Shown: positions 25,826 through 36,768, counted from the first letter of the stretch. The stretch: DNA of 64,000 nucleotides from Argonema antarcticum A004/B2 (GCF_023333585.1 NZ_JAIQZN010000003.1:89961-153960); one strand, 5' to 3'. The notes: generated from the sequence alone by a model not told the origin. Numbers and translations are program-made.

Positions 25826-27838
25826 ATGCACCCTAAACACGCTAATACAAAATCAAAAGTGAAAAGTAAAAAGGTAAAAGAAAGAGGGAAAAAATATATG
25901 TCAGTTTTGTCTTTTGCCCTTTCCCTTTTGACCGAAAACCTAAAAGGTCTCAAGCCCCCGACTGAAAGTTGTAAAGAAGAAAAAAACCTGTTCAGTATTG
26001 CACGCCCCCTCTTTTTCGTCAGAGGGTCAATCGAAAATCCAAAATCCAAAATCCCAAATCGAACGATCGTCAGAGGGTCAATCCAAAATCCAAAATCCAA
26101 AATCCAAAATCGATTGACCTATCTGGCGCTAAGTCTAATAGTGCTGACTGGGAACTTCTATGCTGAAGCGCTGAAAGCCCAGACGATTACCCCGACTCCA
26201 AGCCAAGTACCCAACCCGATTCTGCCGACACCCCAGCCTCTGCCCGATCTTGCCCCACTGCCGCCGCCAGAAGAACTTCTGCAACCGCCTACCAGAGAGA
26301 CTCCCACAGTCCCAGAACAAGCTCCAAGTGACCTTACTAACGTCATCAAAGTTGAACGGTACGAGATTGTCGGTAGTACTGTCTTCAGCCGCGAAGAGTT
26401 TGACAAAGTACTGAAGCCCTTCGTGGGGTCAGTTTCCTTTGCCCAGTTACTTGAAGCTCGTTCGGCGGTGACTAAGCTATACATTGACAATGGATACATC
26501 ACTTCTGGTGCTTTTATCCCGCCCCAAGCGCTTACAGGTGGCACAGTCAAAATTCAAGTGGTGGAAGGTGCTGTAGAAGAAATCAGAGTCAACGGTAGTG
26601 GGCGTTTGAATCCCAACTATGTGCGATCGCGCGTAGCCTTGGGCACCGACAAACCCCTGAAGGTCAGCCGCCTGCTGGAATCCTTGCAACTGCTGCAACT
26701 CAACCCCTTAATCAGAAATATCTCCGCAGAACTATCAGCGGGATCGCGTCCTGGATTAAGTGTGCTGGAGGTAACAGTACGACCGGCCAGAACCGAAGAT
26801 GTTCAAATCACCCTCGATAACGGTCGTGCCCCCAGCGTGGGCACTTTCCGCCGGGGCATAGCCTTTACCGAAGCCAATTTGCTGGGACAGGGAGATACCC
26901 TAACCGTGTCCTACGCCAACACCCTGGGCAGCCACGAGGTAGACGCCAGCTACATCTATCCCGTAAATGCCCGCAACGGCACCGTCCGTTTCAGCGTCGG
27001 CTTCACCAAAAGCAGCATCATCGAGGAACCCTTCGACCAAGTGGACATTGAGGCGGTTTCCCGCGATTACGAGCTGACGTACCGCCAGCCAATTATTCAA
27101 ACTCCTACCCAAGAATTCGCCCTTGGTTTGACCGCTTCTAGGCGCGAAAGTAAGACTTTCCTTTTAAATGAGCCTTTCCAGCTTTCCCCAGGCGCTGACG
27201 ACGAAGGACGCACCAGCATCTCAGCGATCAGGTTTTTCCAGGAATGGACGCAGCGAGGCAGTCGTTCTGTCTTTGCTGCTAGGTCGCAGTTCAATTTCGG
27301 AATAGGTGCCTTTGATGCCTCGATTAACGAACGCTTTCCCGATAGCCGATTTGTCGGTTGGCGGGGACAGGCGCAGTGGTTGCGCCTTCTAGGTTCCCCA
27401 GGAAGCGAAGCCTCCAGTTCTCCTGTACTGTTGCTCCGGGCCGATATGCAGTTAGGCGATCGCGCCCTGTTACCATTGGAGCAGTTTGGTGTGGGCGGCA
27501 ATGAAAGCGTGCGGGGATACCGCCAAGACACTTTGCTAACCGATAACGGCGTTTTTGCTTCTGCCGAAGTCCGATTTCCAGTTTACCGTCTCCGCGATCG
27601 GCAAGGTGTCTTGCAAATCATCCCATTTGTTGATGTGGGCAAAGGGTGGAACAGTTCGGGAAGATTAAATCCAGACCCCAATACCCTGGCGGCGGTCGGA
27701 CTTGGCTTACAGTGGCAAATGGGTGACAAGCTGCGGGCTCGCATAGATTATGGCATCCCGCTGATTCATATTGATGACACCGATCGGACTTTGCAGGAAA
27801 AAGGGTTGTATTTTTTCTTACAATATAATCCGTTCTGA
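25826..27838 (+). CDS. ShlB/FhaC-type (TpsB) two-partner secretion pore
   Basis: 670 residues from the first ATG. TpsB proteins export partner adhesins or haemolysins across the outer membrane. A POTRA domain (about 175-250: VERYEIVGSTVFSREEFDKVL, VVEGAVEEIRVNG) precedes a 16-strand barrel with the signature VRGYRQDTLLTDNG, and the C-terminal residue is Phe. The first 95 residues are odd: they are encoded by AAAATCC heptamers (ENPKSKI, QNPKSKI) and a duplicated VRGSI segment. A TTG at 26114 would give a normal signal peptide (LTYLALSLIVLTGNFYAEALKAQ), so the true start may be there. No TpsA partner is adjacent. Confidence 0.87.
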   Translation: MHPKHANTKSKVKSKKVKERGKKYMSVLSFALSLLTENLKGLKPPTESCKEEKNLFSIARPLFFVRGSIENPKSKIPNRTIVRGSIQNPKSKIQNRLTYLALSLIVLTGNFYAEALKAQTITPTPSQVPNPILPTPQPLPDLAPLPPPEELLQPPTRETPTVPEQAPSDLTNVIKVERYEIVGSTVFSREEFDKVLKPFVGSVSFAQLLEARSAVTKLYIDNGYITSGAFIPPQALTGGTVKIQVVEGAVEEIRVNGSGRLNPNYVRSRVALGTDKPLKVSRLLESLQLLQLNPLIRNISAELSAGSRPGLSVLEVTVRPARTEDVQITLDNGRAPSVGTFRRGIAFTEANLLGQGDTLTVSYANTLGSHEVDASYIYPVNARNGTVRFSVGFTKSSIIEEPFDQVDIEAVSRDYELTYRQPIIQTPTQEFALGLTASRRESKTFLLNEPFQLSPGADDEGRTSISAIRFFQEWTQRGSRSVFAARSQFNFGIGAFDASINERFPDSRFVGWRGQAQWLRLLGSPGSEASSSPVLLLRADMQLGDRALLPLEQFGVGGNESVRGYRQDTLLTDNGVFASAEVRFPVYRLRDRQGVLQIIPFVDVGKGWNSSGRLNPDPNTLAAVGLGLQWQMGDKLRARIDYGIPLIHIDDTDRTLQEKGLYFFLQYNPF

Positions 27839-27863
27839 TGCCTGGATTTTATAGCTAGTGCAA

Positions 27864-28021
27864 GTGGTCAGTGGTCAGTGGTCAGTGGTCAGTGGTCAGT
27901 TGTCAGTTGTCAGTTGTCAGTTGTCAGTTGTCAGTTGTCAGTGGTCAGTTGTCAGTTGTCAGTGGTCAGTGGTCAGTGGTCAGTGGTCAGTTGTCAGTTG
28001 TCAGTTGTCAGTTGTCAGTTG
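27864..28021. repeat. GTCAGTG/GTCAGTT heptamer array
   Basis: About 22 tandem heptamers mixing GTCAGTG and GTCAGTT, flanked on both sides by ATAGCTAG. A shorter array in the opposite strand sense is at 47484-47582, also bordered by CTAGCTAT. Together with its flanks it fills the gap before the hydrolase gene. Confidence 0.9.
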
Positions 28022-28108
28022 TATAGCTAGGGACTAGGGGAAGAAGTGTTTAGAATTAAGGGTTTGGTGGAATTGAGAATTTCCTAACCGACTTTCATCG
28101 GTTGCTAT

Positions 28109-28984
28109 ATGACTAAAATTTTAGTGGCATTTTTAATAAAGTTGCTAAAAGTTGTGGTTGGGCCGATCGCGCTAGCCTACTCATCCGCCTGTCTATTTCT
28201 TTTTTTCTGGCAGAATCACTTCATTTTTTTCCCATCTTCTGTAATTGAAATAACACCTGCTGCTTTCGCTCGTTTTGAGGATGTCTGGTTGCCAGTATCG
28301 AACAGATCGGGTAAAGTCGAACTCATTCATGGCTGGTGGATTCCAGGAAAAGGACAACAGACAGTATTATATCTGCATGGTAATGGAATTAATGTAGGAG
28401 CCAATGTCGCTCATGCGATTCGTTTGCATAAGCTGGGGGTTTCTGTACTGTTAATTGATTATCGCGGTTACGGACGTAGTGAAGGCAAGTTTCCTACAGA
28501 AAAAAGCGTTTATCATGATGCGGAAACTGCTTGGAATTATTTGATAGAAAAACGGCATATTTCGCCAAAAGATATTTTAATTTACGGTCATTCTCTGGGA
28601 GGTGCGATCGCGATCGATCTAGCAGTCCAACATCCAGATGCAGCGGCGTTAATCGTACAAAGCTCGTTTACCTCAATGAGTCAAATGGTGAATGAAAGAC
28701 CCACTTTTAGGATATTTCCGACAAATCTAATTCTTCGCCAGCGGTTTGATTCCATTAGTAAAGTCGGCTCGCTAAAAACGCCCGTCCTTTTCATTCACGG
28801 TATGGACGACAGTGTGATACCATATAGGATGAGTCAAATCCTGTTTGCTGCGGCTCCCGAACCCAAACAATTGTTCCTCGTTCCCAAGGCAGACCATAAT
28901 AATGTAGCTGATGTCGCCGGGGTCAAATATCTCCAAACTGTTCAAAACTTCGTTGAATTGGCAGATCCTAAAACTAACAAATAA
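28109..28984 (+). CDS. Membrane-anchored alpha/beta hydrolase
   Basis: 291 residues. The N-terminal membrane segment (about 5-35) is followed by an alpha/beta-hydrolase fold with the nucleophile elbow GHSLGGA (Ser near 168), an oxyanion loop HGNG, the acid in HGMDDSVIP and the catalytic His in [10 protein letters not shown]. Similar proteins (YfnA/Bem46-like serine hydrolases) act on unknown esters or peptides. It ends 14 bp before dnaE on the same strand and may be co-transcribed. The substrate is not inferable. Confidence 0.85.
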   Translation: MTKILVAFLIKLLKVVVGPIALAYSSACLFLFFWQNHFIFFPSSVIEITPAAFARFEDVWLPVSNRSGKVELIHGWWIPGKGQQTVLYLHGNGINVGANVAHAIRLHKLGVSVLLIDYRGYGRSEGKFPTEKSVYHDAETAWNYLIEKRHISPKDILIYGHSLGGAIAIDLAVQHPDAAALIVQSSFTSMSQMVNERPTFRIFPTNLILRQRFDSISKVGSLKTPVLFIHGMDDSVIPYRMSQILFAAAPEPKQLFLVPKADHNNVADVAGVKYLQTVQNFVELADPKTNK

Positions 28985-28998
28985 CAACTAAAAATCAG

Positions 28999-31900
28999 AT
29001 GTCTTTTATTGGTTTACACACTCACAGCGATTATAGTTTACTTGATGGAGCCAGTCAGTTACCCGATCTGGTAGAACGAGCCGTCGAGTTAGGTATGCCT
29101 GCGATCGCACTCACAGATCACGGCGTCATGTACGGTGCGATCGAACTGATCAAAGTTTGTCGCACCAAAAACATCAAACCGATTATTGGTAACGAAATGT
29201 ATGTAGTAAATGGCGACATCGAAAAACAAGAACGAGGTCGAAAAAAATATCACCAAATCGTATTAGCGAAAAATCAACAAGGATATAAAAATTTAGTCAA
29301 ACTTACTACTATTTCTCATCTCAAAGGTGTACAAGGAAAAGGGATATTTTCTCGTCCTTGCATTAACAAGGAATTGCTGGAACAATACCGCGAAGGACTA
29401 ATTGTGACCAGCGGTTGTCGAGCCGGGGAAGTACCGCAGTTGATTCTCCAAAGTAAACTGAAAGAAGCACGGGATTGCGCCAAATGGTACAAAGAATTGT
29501 TTGGCAAAGATTATTATTTAGAAATCCAAGATCACGGTTATCTGGAAGACAGAATTGTTAATGTCGAAATAGTTAAAATAGGCAAGGAACTAGAGATAAA
29601 AGTCGTAGCGACAAACGATTCTCATTTTACAGAATGCTCGGATGTAGAAGCTCACGATGCGCTGCTTTGCATTAACACTAAACAGTTAATTAGTGATGAA
29701 AAACGAATGCGCTATAGCGGGACTGAGTATCTTAAATCCGCTGAAGAAATGGCGCATTTGTTCCGGGATCATTTGTCAGATGATGTAATTCAAAATGCGA
29801 TCGCCAATACCCAGGAAGTAGCTAACAAAGTAGAACCATACAACATCTTAGGTGAAGCTCGACTTCCAGACTATCCCGACGTTCCATCTGGTCACACACC
29901 AGATACTTACGTCCAGGAAAAAGCCTGGGAAGGACTCCTAGAAAGATTAAATACTAAATCCCGCAGCGACATCAATCCCGTTTACAAAGAACGGCTAGAA
30001 TACGAACTGACAATGATCGAGCGGATGGGATTTTCCACTTACTTTCTAGTGGTTTGGGATTACATCAAATACGCCAGAGATAACCAAATTCCCGTTGGGC
30101 CAGGTCGCGGTTCTGCCGCCGGTTCTCTTGTCGCTTATGTTCTGAAAATTACTAATATTGACCCAGTTCACCACGGACTTCTATTTGAGCGTTTTTTGAA
30201 TCCAGAACGTAAATCAATGCCAGATATTGATACAGATTTCTGTATCGAAAGACGAGATGATGTGATTAAATACGTCACCAAGAAATACGGCGCAGATAGG
30301 GTAGCGCAGATTATTACATTTAACCGCCTAACTTCCAAAGCTGTTTTGAAAGATGTCGCCAGAGTCTTGGATATTCCCTACAAAGAATCCGATGAAATGG
30401 CAAAGTTAATCCCGGTAGTGCGAGGGAAGCCGACTAAACTAAAGGTGATGATTTCTAATGATACGCCTGCGCCAGAATTTAAAGATAAATACGACAACGA
30501 CGATAAAGTACGACGCTGGGTTGATATGGCGATGCGGATTGAAGGAACTAACAAAACTTTTGGCGTACACGCTGCTGGTGTAGTGATTTCCGCACAACCT
30601 CTGGATGAAGTTGTGCCGCTACAAAAGAATAACGACGGTTCTGTAATTACTCAGTATTTCATGGAAGATTTGGAATCGCTGGGTTTGTTGAAGATGGATT
30701 TTCTGGGGTTAAGAAACTTGACGATTATCCAAAATACGATCGATCTGATTAAGCAAACTCATGGTCATAGAATAAATCCAGACGATGTAACTGCTGACGA
30801 AAGAAAGAGTTATAAAATCTTATCGAAAGGCGAACAAAACAAAAGACCAAGAGATGTTGAGAATACATATAAAAAGTTAGAATCGGGAGATTTAGAAGGT
30901 ATTTTTCAATTGGAGTCTTCTGGAATGCTTGATGTGGTGGCAAAACTGAAGCCGTCAAGCATAGAAGATATTTCCTCGATTTTAGCGCTCTATCGACCAG
31001 GGCCATTGGATGCGGGTCTGATTCCTAAGTTTATTGACCGGAAGCACGGTCGAGAGGCGATCGAATACGAAGATAAAGCTTTAGAGCCGATTCTCAATGA
31101 AACTTATGGAATCATTGTTTATCAAGAGCAAATTATGAAAATTGCTCAAGATTTAGCTGGGTATTCTTTGGGTCAAGCTGACCTATTAAGGCGTTGTTTG
31201 AGTGGATCGACAAAGATAGTTGATGCGACTACAGGTCGTTTAGTTAGTTTAAGTGAGATTGCTGCAAAACCTGAGTATTGGTTAGGACGAAAAGTATTTT
31301 CTCTAGATTTGGATAGGCAGAAAATTACTCAAAAACCAATTACTGAAATTCATCATAATGGGGTAAAAGCTGTCTGGGAGATTATAACCAAAACTAACCG
31401 TAAAATTAGAGCGACAGACGATCATCTTTTTTATACACTTTTGGGATGGAAACCTCTGAAAGATTTCAAAGTAAGCGATCGCATCGGTTTGGCCAAGACA
31501 CTCCCGATCGCTCACACCAGTGAAATCTCAGACGCTCAAATTAAGCTGACTGCGTATCTGATTGGCGATGGACATCTGTCTACTAAAAGTCCGGCTTGTA
31601 GCTATTTCTGCAACAGCGATCGCGAACTGATTGCTGATTTCAATCATTGTGCTGAAGAACTATTTGGTTCGCCTGCGCCGGTGGATCATCAGTTGCATTT
31701 CGGTCGTAAGTCTGTTACCTACGCCCGGATTGGTTTTATTTCAGCTTTCAATGGCTGGGTAGATAGCCACATAAAACGCGCCCATTCCAGGGATAAAGAA
31801 ATTCCCAGTTGGGTTTTCTCGTTATCCAAGAGCCAATTACAACTTTTCTTGGGAACTTTATGGTCAACAGATGGCAGCTTTGATACTGCGATCGGACATA

Positions 31901-33885
31901 CAGACTACACTTCAACTTCTGAACTTTTAATCATCCAAATTCAACACCTACTATTGCGGCTGGGAATTGTTGCTCTGTTCAATGTGAAGAGAATCAAATA
32001 TCAAGGTAATCCTCACGTCTCTTATCGAGCGCAAATCACAGGACGGGAAGATATGCTTAAGTTCTGCGAGCTGATTCAACCCTACCTGAGTAGCTCTAAG
32101 TCGCAGCAAGCACAACTTTGTTATGTAGCTATAAAAGATAAGCTGCCAAATCAGTCTAAGCATTCAATCCCTCCAGAAGTCATCAAGATAATTGCAAATG
32201 CTAAAAAAGCTAGTGGCATGACTTGGGCGCAAATTGACCAGGCTGTGGGAGCAACGAGCAATAAAATGTCCTCTGGTTTGAATTTCCACAAAACTCCAAC
32301 TAGGAGTTTAGCTCGTCATCGAATTCGCAATTTTGCTACGGCTTTCCAGCATCCAGAATTGATGACGATCGCTGATTCTGAAATCTTTTGGGATGAGATT
32401 ATTGCGATTGAATATGTTGGTGAGGAAGAAGTATTCGATCTCACTATTGCAGAAACACATAATTTACTCGCTAATGACTTTATTGCACACAACTGCATGG
32501 GCAAGAAGAAAGCTGATGAAATGCAGAAGCAACGCGAGAATTTTATTGAGGGTTCAACTAAGAATGGAATTAAAAAAATAGTTGCGGATAAACTATTCGA
32601 TCAAATGGTTTTGTTCGCGGAATATTGCTTCAACAAATCCCATTCAACCGCTTACGCCTATGTGACATATCAAACAGCATATTTAAAGGCGAATTATCCA
32701 GAAGAATATATGGCGGCGCTGCTGACGGCGAACAGCGATGACCAAGATAAGGTGAAAAAATATATTGGCAACTGTCAAGGATTGGGAATTACGGTAGAGG
32801 GGCCAGATATTAATCGATCGCAGATAAATTTTACGCCGTCTAAGGGCAAGATTTTGTTTGGGTTGTCAGCAGTCAAAACTGTGGGAGAGGGCGCGATCGC
32901 AAATATTTTGGCAGCGCGTCAAGAAGGGCCATTTACATCTCTGCCGGATTTGTGCGATCGCATTAACCTCCACACCGTCAACAGCCGCGCCTTGGAATCC
33001 CTGATCAAATGCGGTGCATTAGATAGTATCAGCGCCAACCGGAAACAATTAATCGAATATTTACCATTAGTTGTAAATTGGACGCAGAAAAGTAAAGAAA
33101 CCTCCGAACAACCCACACTTTTCGATCTTGGTTCTGTGAGAAGTCCAGCTCCCAAAATACCAGAGATCGATGATTTTCCTTTGAAAGAAAAGTCGGAGTT
33201 TGAACAAGAACTGCTGGGGTTTTATTTATCTTACCATCCGCTTAAATCGGCAGCAAAAGTAGCTAAACGCGAGGGGATCGATCCTATTAATCTCAGCCAG
33301 ATCGACGACTATATTCGCAAGGGAAACGTAACTGCGATCGTGATGCTCAAAGAAGTCAAGCAAATCGTGACTAAAAAAGATGGGCGGATGATGGCTATTT
33401 TACAAATCGAAGATTTAGAAGGTCAACAAGCGCCTGCGGTAGTATTTCCAGACACTTATGAAAAAATTAGTTCATTGCTGGTAACAAACACCGCTGTCAT
33501 TCTCTTTGGTAAGGTAGGTCGAGATCAAAAGGATGAACAAACTCAGCTGATGGTAAATGACGCCAAACCCCTGGAAACGGAAACTTTGGCGGAGGAAACA
33601 TCTCTGGGACTAGAAGACGATCTAGAACTGATCGTGATGCTGCAACTGACACTACAGCAAGTCAACGATGAAGAACAACTTAAGCGCCTGAAAGACTTTT
33701 TGAAAGAATACTCAGGCGAGACAGACAAAGCAAAAGTTCCGGTGATGGCGATCGTAGCAGGTCAAGACGATCGTCAATTGGTTAGCTTCGGACAAAATTT
33801 CTGGGTGCAAGACCCTCAAGGTGCTGTCTCGCGCCTTCAGGACGCCGGTTTTCCAGCTAGCACCCAACCTCCCCTCCCTGTGTAA
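28999..33885 (+). CDS. dnaE: DNA polymerase III alpha subunit (DnaE) with an in-frame intein
   Basis: 1628 residues, or 1195 after removal of a 433-residue intein (residues 733-1165). DnaE is the replicative polymerase. The PHP domain starts [16 protein letters not shown]. The polymerase active site has PDIDTDF (near 410) and the normal motifs around [14 protein letters not shown]. The intein interrupts LRR^CMGKKK, beginning Cys733 and ending His-Asn, followed by Cys1166. The canonical cyanobacterial split-intein site FAEY^CFNKSHS (about residue 1210) is uninterrupted, so this dnaE is continuous rather than split into two genes. C-terminal OB and other domains follow. The preceding hydrolase is 14 bp away. 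Confidence 0.97.
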   Translation: MSFIGLHTHSDYSLLDGASQLPDLVERAVELGMPAIALTDHGVMYGAIELIKVCRTKNIKPIIGNEMYVVNGDIEKQERGRKKYHQIVLAKNQQGYKNLVKLTTISHLKGVQGKGIFSRPCINKELLEQYREGLIVTSGCRAGEVPQLILQSKLKEARDCAKWYKELFGKDYYLEIQDHGYLEDRIVNVEIVKIGKELEIKVVATNDSHFTECSDVEAHDALLCINTKQLISDEKRMRYSGTEYLKSAEEMAHLFRDHLSDDVIQNAIANTQEVANKVEPYNILGEARLPDYPDVPSGHTPDTYVQEKAWEGLLERLNTKSRSDINPVYKERLEYELTMIERMGFSTYFLVVWDYIKYARDNQIPVGPGRGSAAGSLVAYVLKITNIDPVHHGLLFERFLNPERKSMPDIDTDFCIERRDDVIKYVTKKYGADRVAQIITFNRLTSKAVLKDVARVLDIPYKESDEMAKLIPVVRGKPTKLKVMISNDTPAPEFKDKYDNDDKVRRWVDMAMRIEGTNKTFGVHAAGVVISAQPLDEVVPLQKNNDGSVITQYFMEDLESLGLLKMDFLGLRNLTIIQNTIDLIKQTHGHRINPDDVTADERKSYKILSKGEQNKRPRDVENTYKKLESGDLEGIFQLESSGMLDVVAKLKPSSIEDISSILALYRPGPLDAGLIPKFIDRKHGREAIEYEDKALEPILNETYGIIVYQEQIMKIAQDLAGYSLGQADLLRRCLSGSTKIVDATTGRLVSLSEIAAKPEYWLGRKVFSLDLDRQKITQKPITEIHHNGVKAVWEIITKTNRKIRATDDHLFYTLLGWKPLKDFKVSDRIGLAKTLPIAHTSEISDAQIKLTAYLIGDGHLSTKSPACSYFCNSDRELIADFNHCAEELFGSPAPVDHQLHFGRKSVTYARIGFISAFNGWVDSHIKRAHSRDKEIPSWVFSLSKSQLQLFLGTLWSTDGSFDTAIGHTDYTSTSELLIIQIQHLLLRLGIVALFNVKRIKYQGNPHVSYRAQITGREDMLKFCELIQPYLSSSKSQQAQLCYVAIKDKLPNQSKHSIPPEVIKIIANAKKASGMTWAQIDQAVGATSNKMSSGLNFHKTPTRSLARHRIRNFATAFQHPELMTIADSEIFWDEIIAIEYVGEEEVFDLTIAETHNLLANDFIAHNCMGKKKADEMQKQRENFIEGSTKNGIKKIVADKLFDQMVLFAEYCFNKSHSTAYAYVTYQTAYLKANYPEEYMAALLTANSDDQDKVKKYIGNCQGLGITVEGPDINRSQINFTPSKGKILFGLSAVKTVGEGAIANILAARQEGPFTSLPDLCDRINLHTVNSRALESLIKCGALDSISANRKQLIEYLPLVVNWTQKSKETSEQPTLFDLGSVRSPAPKIPEIDDFPLKEKSEFEQELLGFYLSYHPLKSAAKVAKREGIDPINLSQIDDYIRKGNVTAIVMLKEVKQIVTKKDGRMMAILQIEDLEGQQAPAVVFPDTYEKISSLLVTNTAVILFGKVGRDQKDEQTQLMVNDAKPLETETLAEETSLGLEDDLELIVMLQLTLQQVNDEEQLKRLKDFLKEYSGETDKAKVPVMAIVAGQDDRQLVSFGQNFWVQDPQGAVSRLQDAGFPASTQPPLPV
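31195..32493 (+). mobile_element. Intein with a LAGLIDADG homing endonuclease inside dnaE
   Basis: 433 codons in frame with DnaE. It starts with Cys ([19 protein letters not shown]), shows block B ([10 protein letters not shown]), two LAGLIDADG-type motifs ([25 protein letters not shown]), block F ([12 protein letters not shown]) and the terminal HN before Cys of the C-extein. Both acidic residues of the endonuclease motifs are present, so homing activity is possible. Protein splicing would restore ADLLRR-CMGKKK. Confidence 0.93.
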
Positions 33886-33898
33886 AATGTCGATCGAC

Positions 33899-35878
33899 TT
33901 AACCAAAACTTTGCCAGATTTTGATAGTATTATCCCAACTGCCACTGGCAAGGATCTGTCCATCGACACTAAGAGCCAAAGAATTAACTGGATTGGTATG
34001 TTCTTCCAAAGTATCGATCGCTTCTCCGGTAACTAGATTCCAAACTTTGATCGTCTTGTCGCTGCTGCCGCTAATAATACTTTGTCCATCGGGGGTGATG
34101 AGAACGCAATTTACCGCGCCTGAATGTCCAGAAAAAGTGCGGATATTTTCGCCCTTAGTGACATTCCACAGTTTAATTGTCTTGTCCTTAGAGGCGCTGA
34201 CAAGTATTTTCCCATCTGGGTTAAAAGCAACGCAATGAATTGAATTCAAATGCCCTTTGAGGGTTAAAAGCAATGCGCCGGTAGTTAAATTCCACAATTT
34301 GATTTGGTTGTCAAGACCGCCGCTGGCTAGGATAGGCTGATTAGGAGCGATCGCAACTGATTTAATTATCCCCGCCGCCCCCGATAGGGTGCGGATCTGT
34401 GCCCCATTTTGTAGTTTCCAAACTTTGATAGTTCGGTCTTCGCTACCGCTAGCTAGGATTTGTCCGTTGGAGCTGATGGCAACAGAAGTAACATCTCTAT
34501 TATGCTCGTTTAAGGTATGAAGCAGCTTTCCAGAGCAAAGATCCCAAATTTTTACTGTATCGTCATCACCGCAGCTGACGAGGATTTTTCCATCTGGGCT
34601 AATAGCGAGAGAATTAATAGCTTTGGCGTGTCCGGTGAGAGTTTGTAGCAATTCTCCACTCTGGAGGTTCCAAATCTTAATTTTGTCGTCGAGACTGCCG
34701 CTAGCAAGAAGTTGCTTGTTGGGGCTAATGGCAACTGCCATTACCCAGGATGAATGTCCGCTTAAAGTATTTATACATTTCCAAAGCTTACCTGGAAACT
34801 TAGAAATAGGAAGTTTAGATGGGCTAGAAGTAAAATGCTTAGAAATAGTAGGTTGGGAAGTGAGCTGACTGGTGATATTATTGTTAATACTACTGGGTCT
34901 GGAGGCAGGCGGTTTGGAAGTAGGGGGTGGGCTAACTCTGCCTGGTTGTGTAGGTATTGTAGCTGTTGAAATGGAAGGTTGGGAAAGATGAGAATTTAGG
35001 TCTTGCAGCACCTGTTGCGCTGATTGGTAACGTTGGTTAACTAAATCTTGCAGCATTTTGTCCAAAATCTGCCCCAAACGATCGCTGAAGACTTTCCCTT
35101 TTTTGAGCAGATGGTCTTTCCATATCCAACGACCATCGAGGGGATTGTAGAGATTATCGGGTTTGGTTTGGGTCATCAGAAATATGCAAGTTGCGCCCAA
35201 ACTGTAGATGTCGCTGGCGGGATATACTTGACCGCTTCGCAGTTGTTCTAGGGGTGCATATCCTTCTGTGCCAATTCTGGTGCCCGGTTGAGCGTTGGAC
35301 GTTTCTGTGATCTGCTTGGCAATTCCAAAATCAATCAGCACCAATTTGCCATCTATCTGACGGCGTATTATGTTGGTTGGTGTAATATCCCGGTGAATTA
35401 CTTGGCGATCGTGGATAAATTTGAGAATTGGCAGGATATCCAGCAAAAGTTCTCGGATTTTTTCTTCGCCAAATGCTCCCTGCCGCTGCAATTCTTGGAA
35501 TAAATTCGGCCCTTCAATAAACTGCTGTACCAGATACAGGCGTTTGTCATGCTCGAAGTAAGCTAGCAGGGTGGGAATTTGCGGATGTTCTCCCAGCTGA
35601 TGAAGTCGAATTGCTTCTTGGTTGAAGAGTGCGATCGCTTTTTCTAGAGATTTGGTTCCTTGCGCTTGGGGCGAAAATTGCTTAATCACGCAGCTGGTTT
35701 GGAGCATATCTTCATCGACTGCTAGGTAGGTTCTGCCAAAACCTCCCTGACCGATCGGTCGGATGACGCGGTAGCGGTTTCTCAGCAGTGGTTCTATTTT
35801 CATCCCACAGCTTTGGCAAAATTTGGTATCTTTACCATTCACGGGCTGCTGACAACTGGGATTAATACAGCAAATCAT
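33899..35878 (-). CDS. Ser/Thr protein kinase with a zinc ribbon and WD40 propeller
   Basis: 659 residues. An N-terminal zinc ribbon (CCINPSC..FCQSC, residues about 3-26) precedes a Hanks-type kinase domain (about 33-290) with GQGGFGRTYLAVDE, VIHRDITPTNI and LIDFGIAK. The catalytic Asp is present; the usual Lys of HRDxKPxN is Thr, a change seen in this cyanobacterial class. A Pro/Ser/Thr linker (about 295-365) leads to seven WD40 repeats ending in KIWNL or similar, forming one propeller for partner binding. It is convergent with dnaE (14 bp). No phosphatase is adjacent. Confidence 0.93.
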   Translation of the reverse strand: MICCINPSCQQPVNGKDTKFCQSCGMKIEPLLRNRYRVIRPIGQGGFGRTYLAVDEDMLQTSCVIKQFSPQAQGTKSLEKAIALFNQEAIRLHQLGEHPQIPTLLAYFEHDKRLYLVQQFIEGPNLFQELQRQGAFGEEKIRELLLDILPILKFIHDRQVIHRDITPTNIIRRQIDGKLVLIDFGIAKQITETSNAQPGTRIGTEGYAPLEQLRSGQVYPASDIYSLGATCIFLMTQTKPDNLYNPLDGRWIWKDHLLKKGKVFSDRLGQILDKMLQDLVNQRYQSAQQVLQDLNSHLSQPSISTATIPTQPGRVSPPPTSKPPASRPSSINNNITSQLTSQPTISKHFTSSPSKLPISKFPGKLWKCINTLSGHSSWVMAVAISPNKQLLASGSLDDKIKIWNLQSGELLQTLTGHAKAINSLAISPDGKILVSCGDDDTVKIWDLCSGKLLHTLNEHNRDVTSVAISSNGQILASGSEDRTIKVWKLQNGAQIRTLSGAAGIIKSVAIAPNQPILASGGLDNQIKLWNLTTGALLLTLKGHLNSIHCVAFNPDGKILVSASKDKTIKLWNVTKGENIRTFSGHSGAVNCVLITPDGQSIISGSSDKTIKVWNLVTGEAIDTLEEHTNPVNSLALSVDGQILASGSWDNTIKIWQSFG

Positions 35879-35989
35879 ATTGGCAAGGTCGCAGAGGAGC
35901 AGAGGCTCATAGGAAGCCAGATTTTTTATTTTACTCTACTTTTTGGCAAGGCCGAGGGTTAAACCGCTTTGCTCTTGTCGCGATCGCAC

Positions 35990-36304
35990 TTAGATTTTTT
36001 GTTTTGGCGATCGTTCGATCTCCATCACCGCTCGTCTGAAGCCTACCACAACCAAAATATTGGCGAGCGTCAAGAAGAATTCTGCCCCGCCATGCAGCCA
36101 ATCGACATCAGCTAAAGACTTCTCATAAGCAATTTTGGCATAAATCCCGGCGGGGATAGTGACGCCCACAAAAACCAACGTCATGTAAAATCCAATCAAG
36201 GCTAAACGCGGTGTTTGTCCCGAACGGGTAAGAAACCACAAAAAACCCAGGTAGGGAAACAGAGATAGAGCGAACAGGGCTTCTTTGGAAATATGAAACA
36301 TCAT
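35990..36304 (-). CDS. DUF3593 family membrane protein
   Basis: 104 residues from ATG 36304, which overlaps by 4 bp the stop codon of the upstream DUF2499 gene (ATGA). Three membrane segments. Typical phrases are FALSLFPYLGFLWFLTRSG and PRLALIGFYMTLVFVGVTIP, then VDWLHGGAEFFLTLANIL. The family is restricted to cyanobacteria and plastid-bearing eukaryotes and nearly always follows DUF2499. No function is known; a photosynthesis-related role is only a guess from the distribution. Confidence 0.85.
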   Translation of the reverse strand: MMFHISKEALFALSLFPYLGFLWFLTRSGQTPRLALIGFYMTLVFVGVTIPAGIYAKIAYEKSLADVDWLHGGAEFFLTLANILVVVGFRRAVMEIERSPKQKI

Positions 36305-36609
36305 GACTGTGCCTTTTGTCTTACAGAACGCCAAATCCACCAGCCTGCTACCAAAAGGGTGAAGTTACCCAGCATTGTCATAGTAGCTTGCAGGGTGACG
36401 AGCCATTCCAGAGATTCAAGGTTATCGAAAAAATGCCAGGTACAGGCACACATGGCACCGATCAAGGCTGGCAGCATGGCTACAGACAAAGCCCACCAAG
36501 CTCGGTTACCGCTAACTTCGCTGTAAGTCCAGATCGACCAAATGGCGGCTATCCACTCGATTACGCTGGAAATATGGATAATCCAGGTCGGAATTGAAAG
36601 GGCGTGCAT
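36301..36609 (-). CDS. DUF2499 family membrane protein
   Basis: 102 residues from the ATG at 36609 (the TTG at 36612 is less likely). Three membrane helices with conserved HALSIPTWIIHISSVIEW and MLPALIGAMCACTWHFFDN. It is the partner of the adjacent DUF3593 gene through a 4-bp start-stop overlap that implies coupled translation. The function is unknown. Confidence 0.85.
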   Translation of the reverse strand: MHALSIPTWIIHISSVIEWIAAIWSIWTYSEVSGNRAWWALSVAMLPALIGAMCACTWHFFDNLESLEWLVTLQATMTMLGNFTLLVAGWWIWRSVRQKAQS

Positions 36610-36705
36610 CAATAATTATACAAAACAGGTATTATAGCAAAGTGCTTCGGCTTTAGTACAAAAACAGTAGTGATGCTGGCTTTGAACCTCGTGAGCGCAA
36701 CGATA

Positions 36706-36768
36706 AGCGGCTCTTTCCGAGTTGCTATGCTTTTGTTGAGTCAAGAACATTTTGAGCATAGTAAGTAC
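36706..36768. repeat. Dispersed repeat (copy C)
   Basis: Shares GCGGCTCTTTCCGAGTTGC, TATGCTTTTGTT, AAGAACATTTT and GCATAGTAAGTA with copies A (15285) and B (25599). The surrounding region (36610-36845) has no gene. Confidence 0.65.

Noticed and set aside
28999..33885. Two-gene split dnaE
   Set aside because: The split-intein site [11 protein letters not shown] is continuous, and the frame is open across the whole gene.
33899..35878. WD40 kinase as a pseudokinase because Lys is missing in HRDITPTN
   Set aside because: The catalytic Asp, ATP Lys and DFG are present, and such substitution is common among these kinases.
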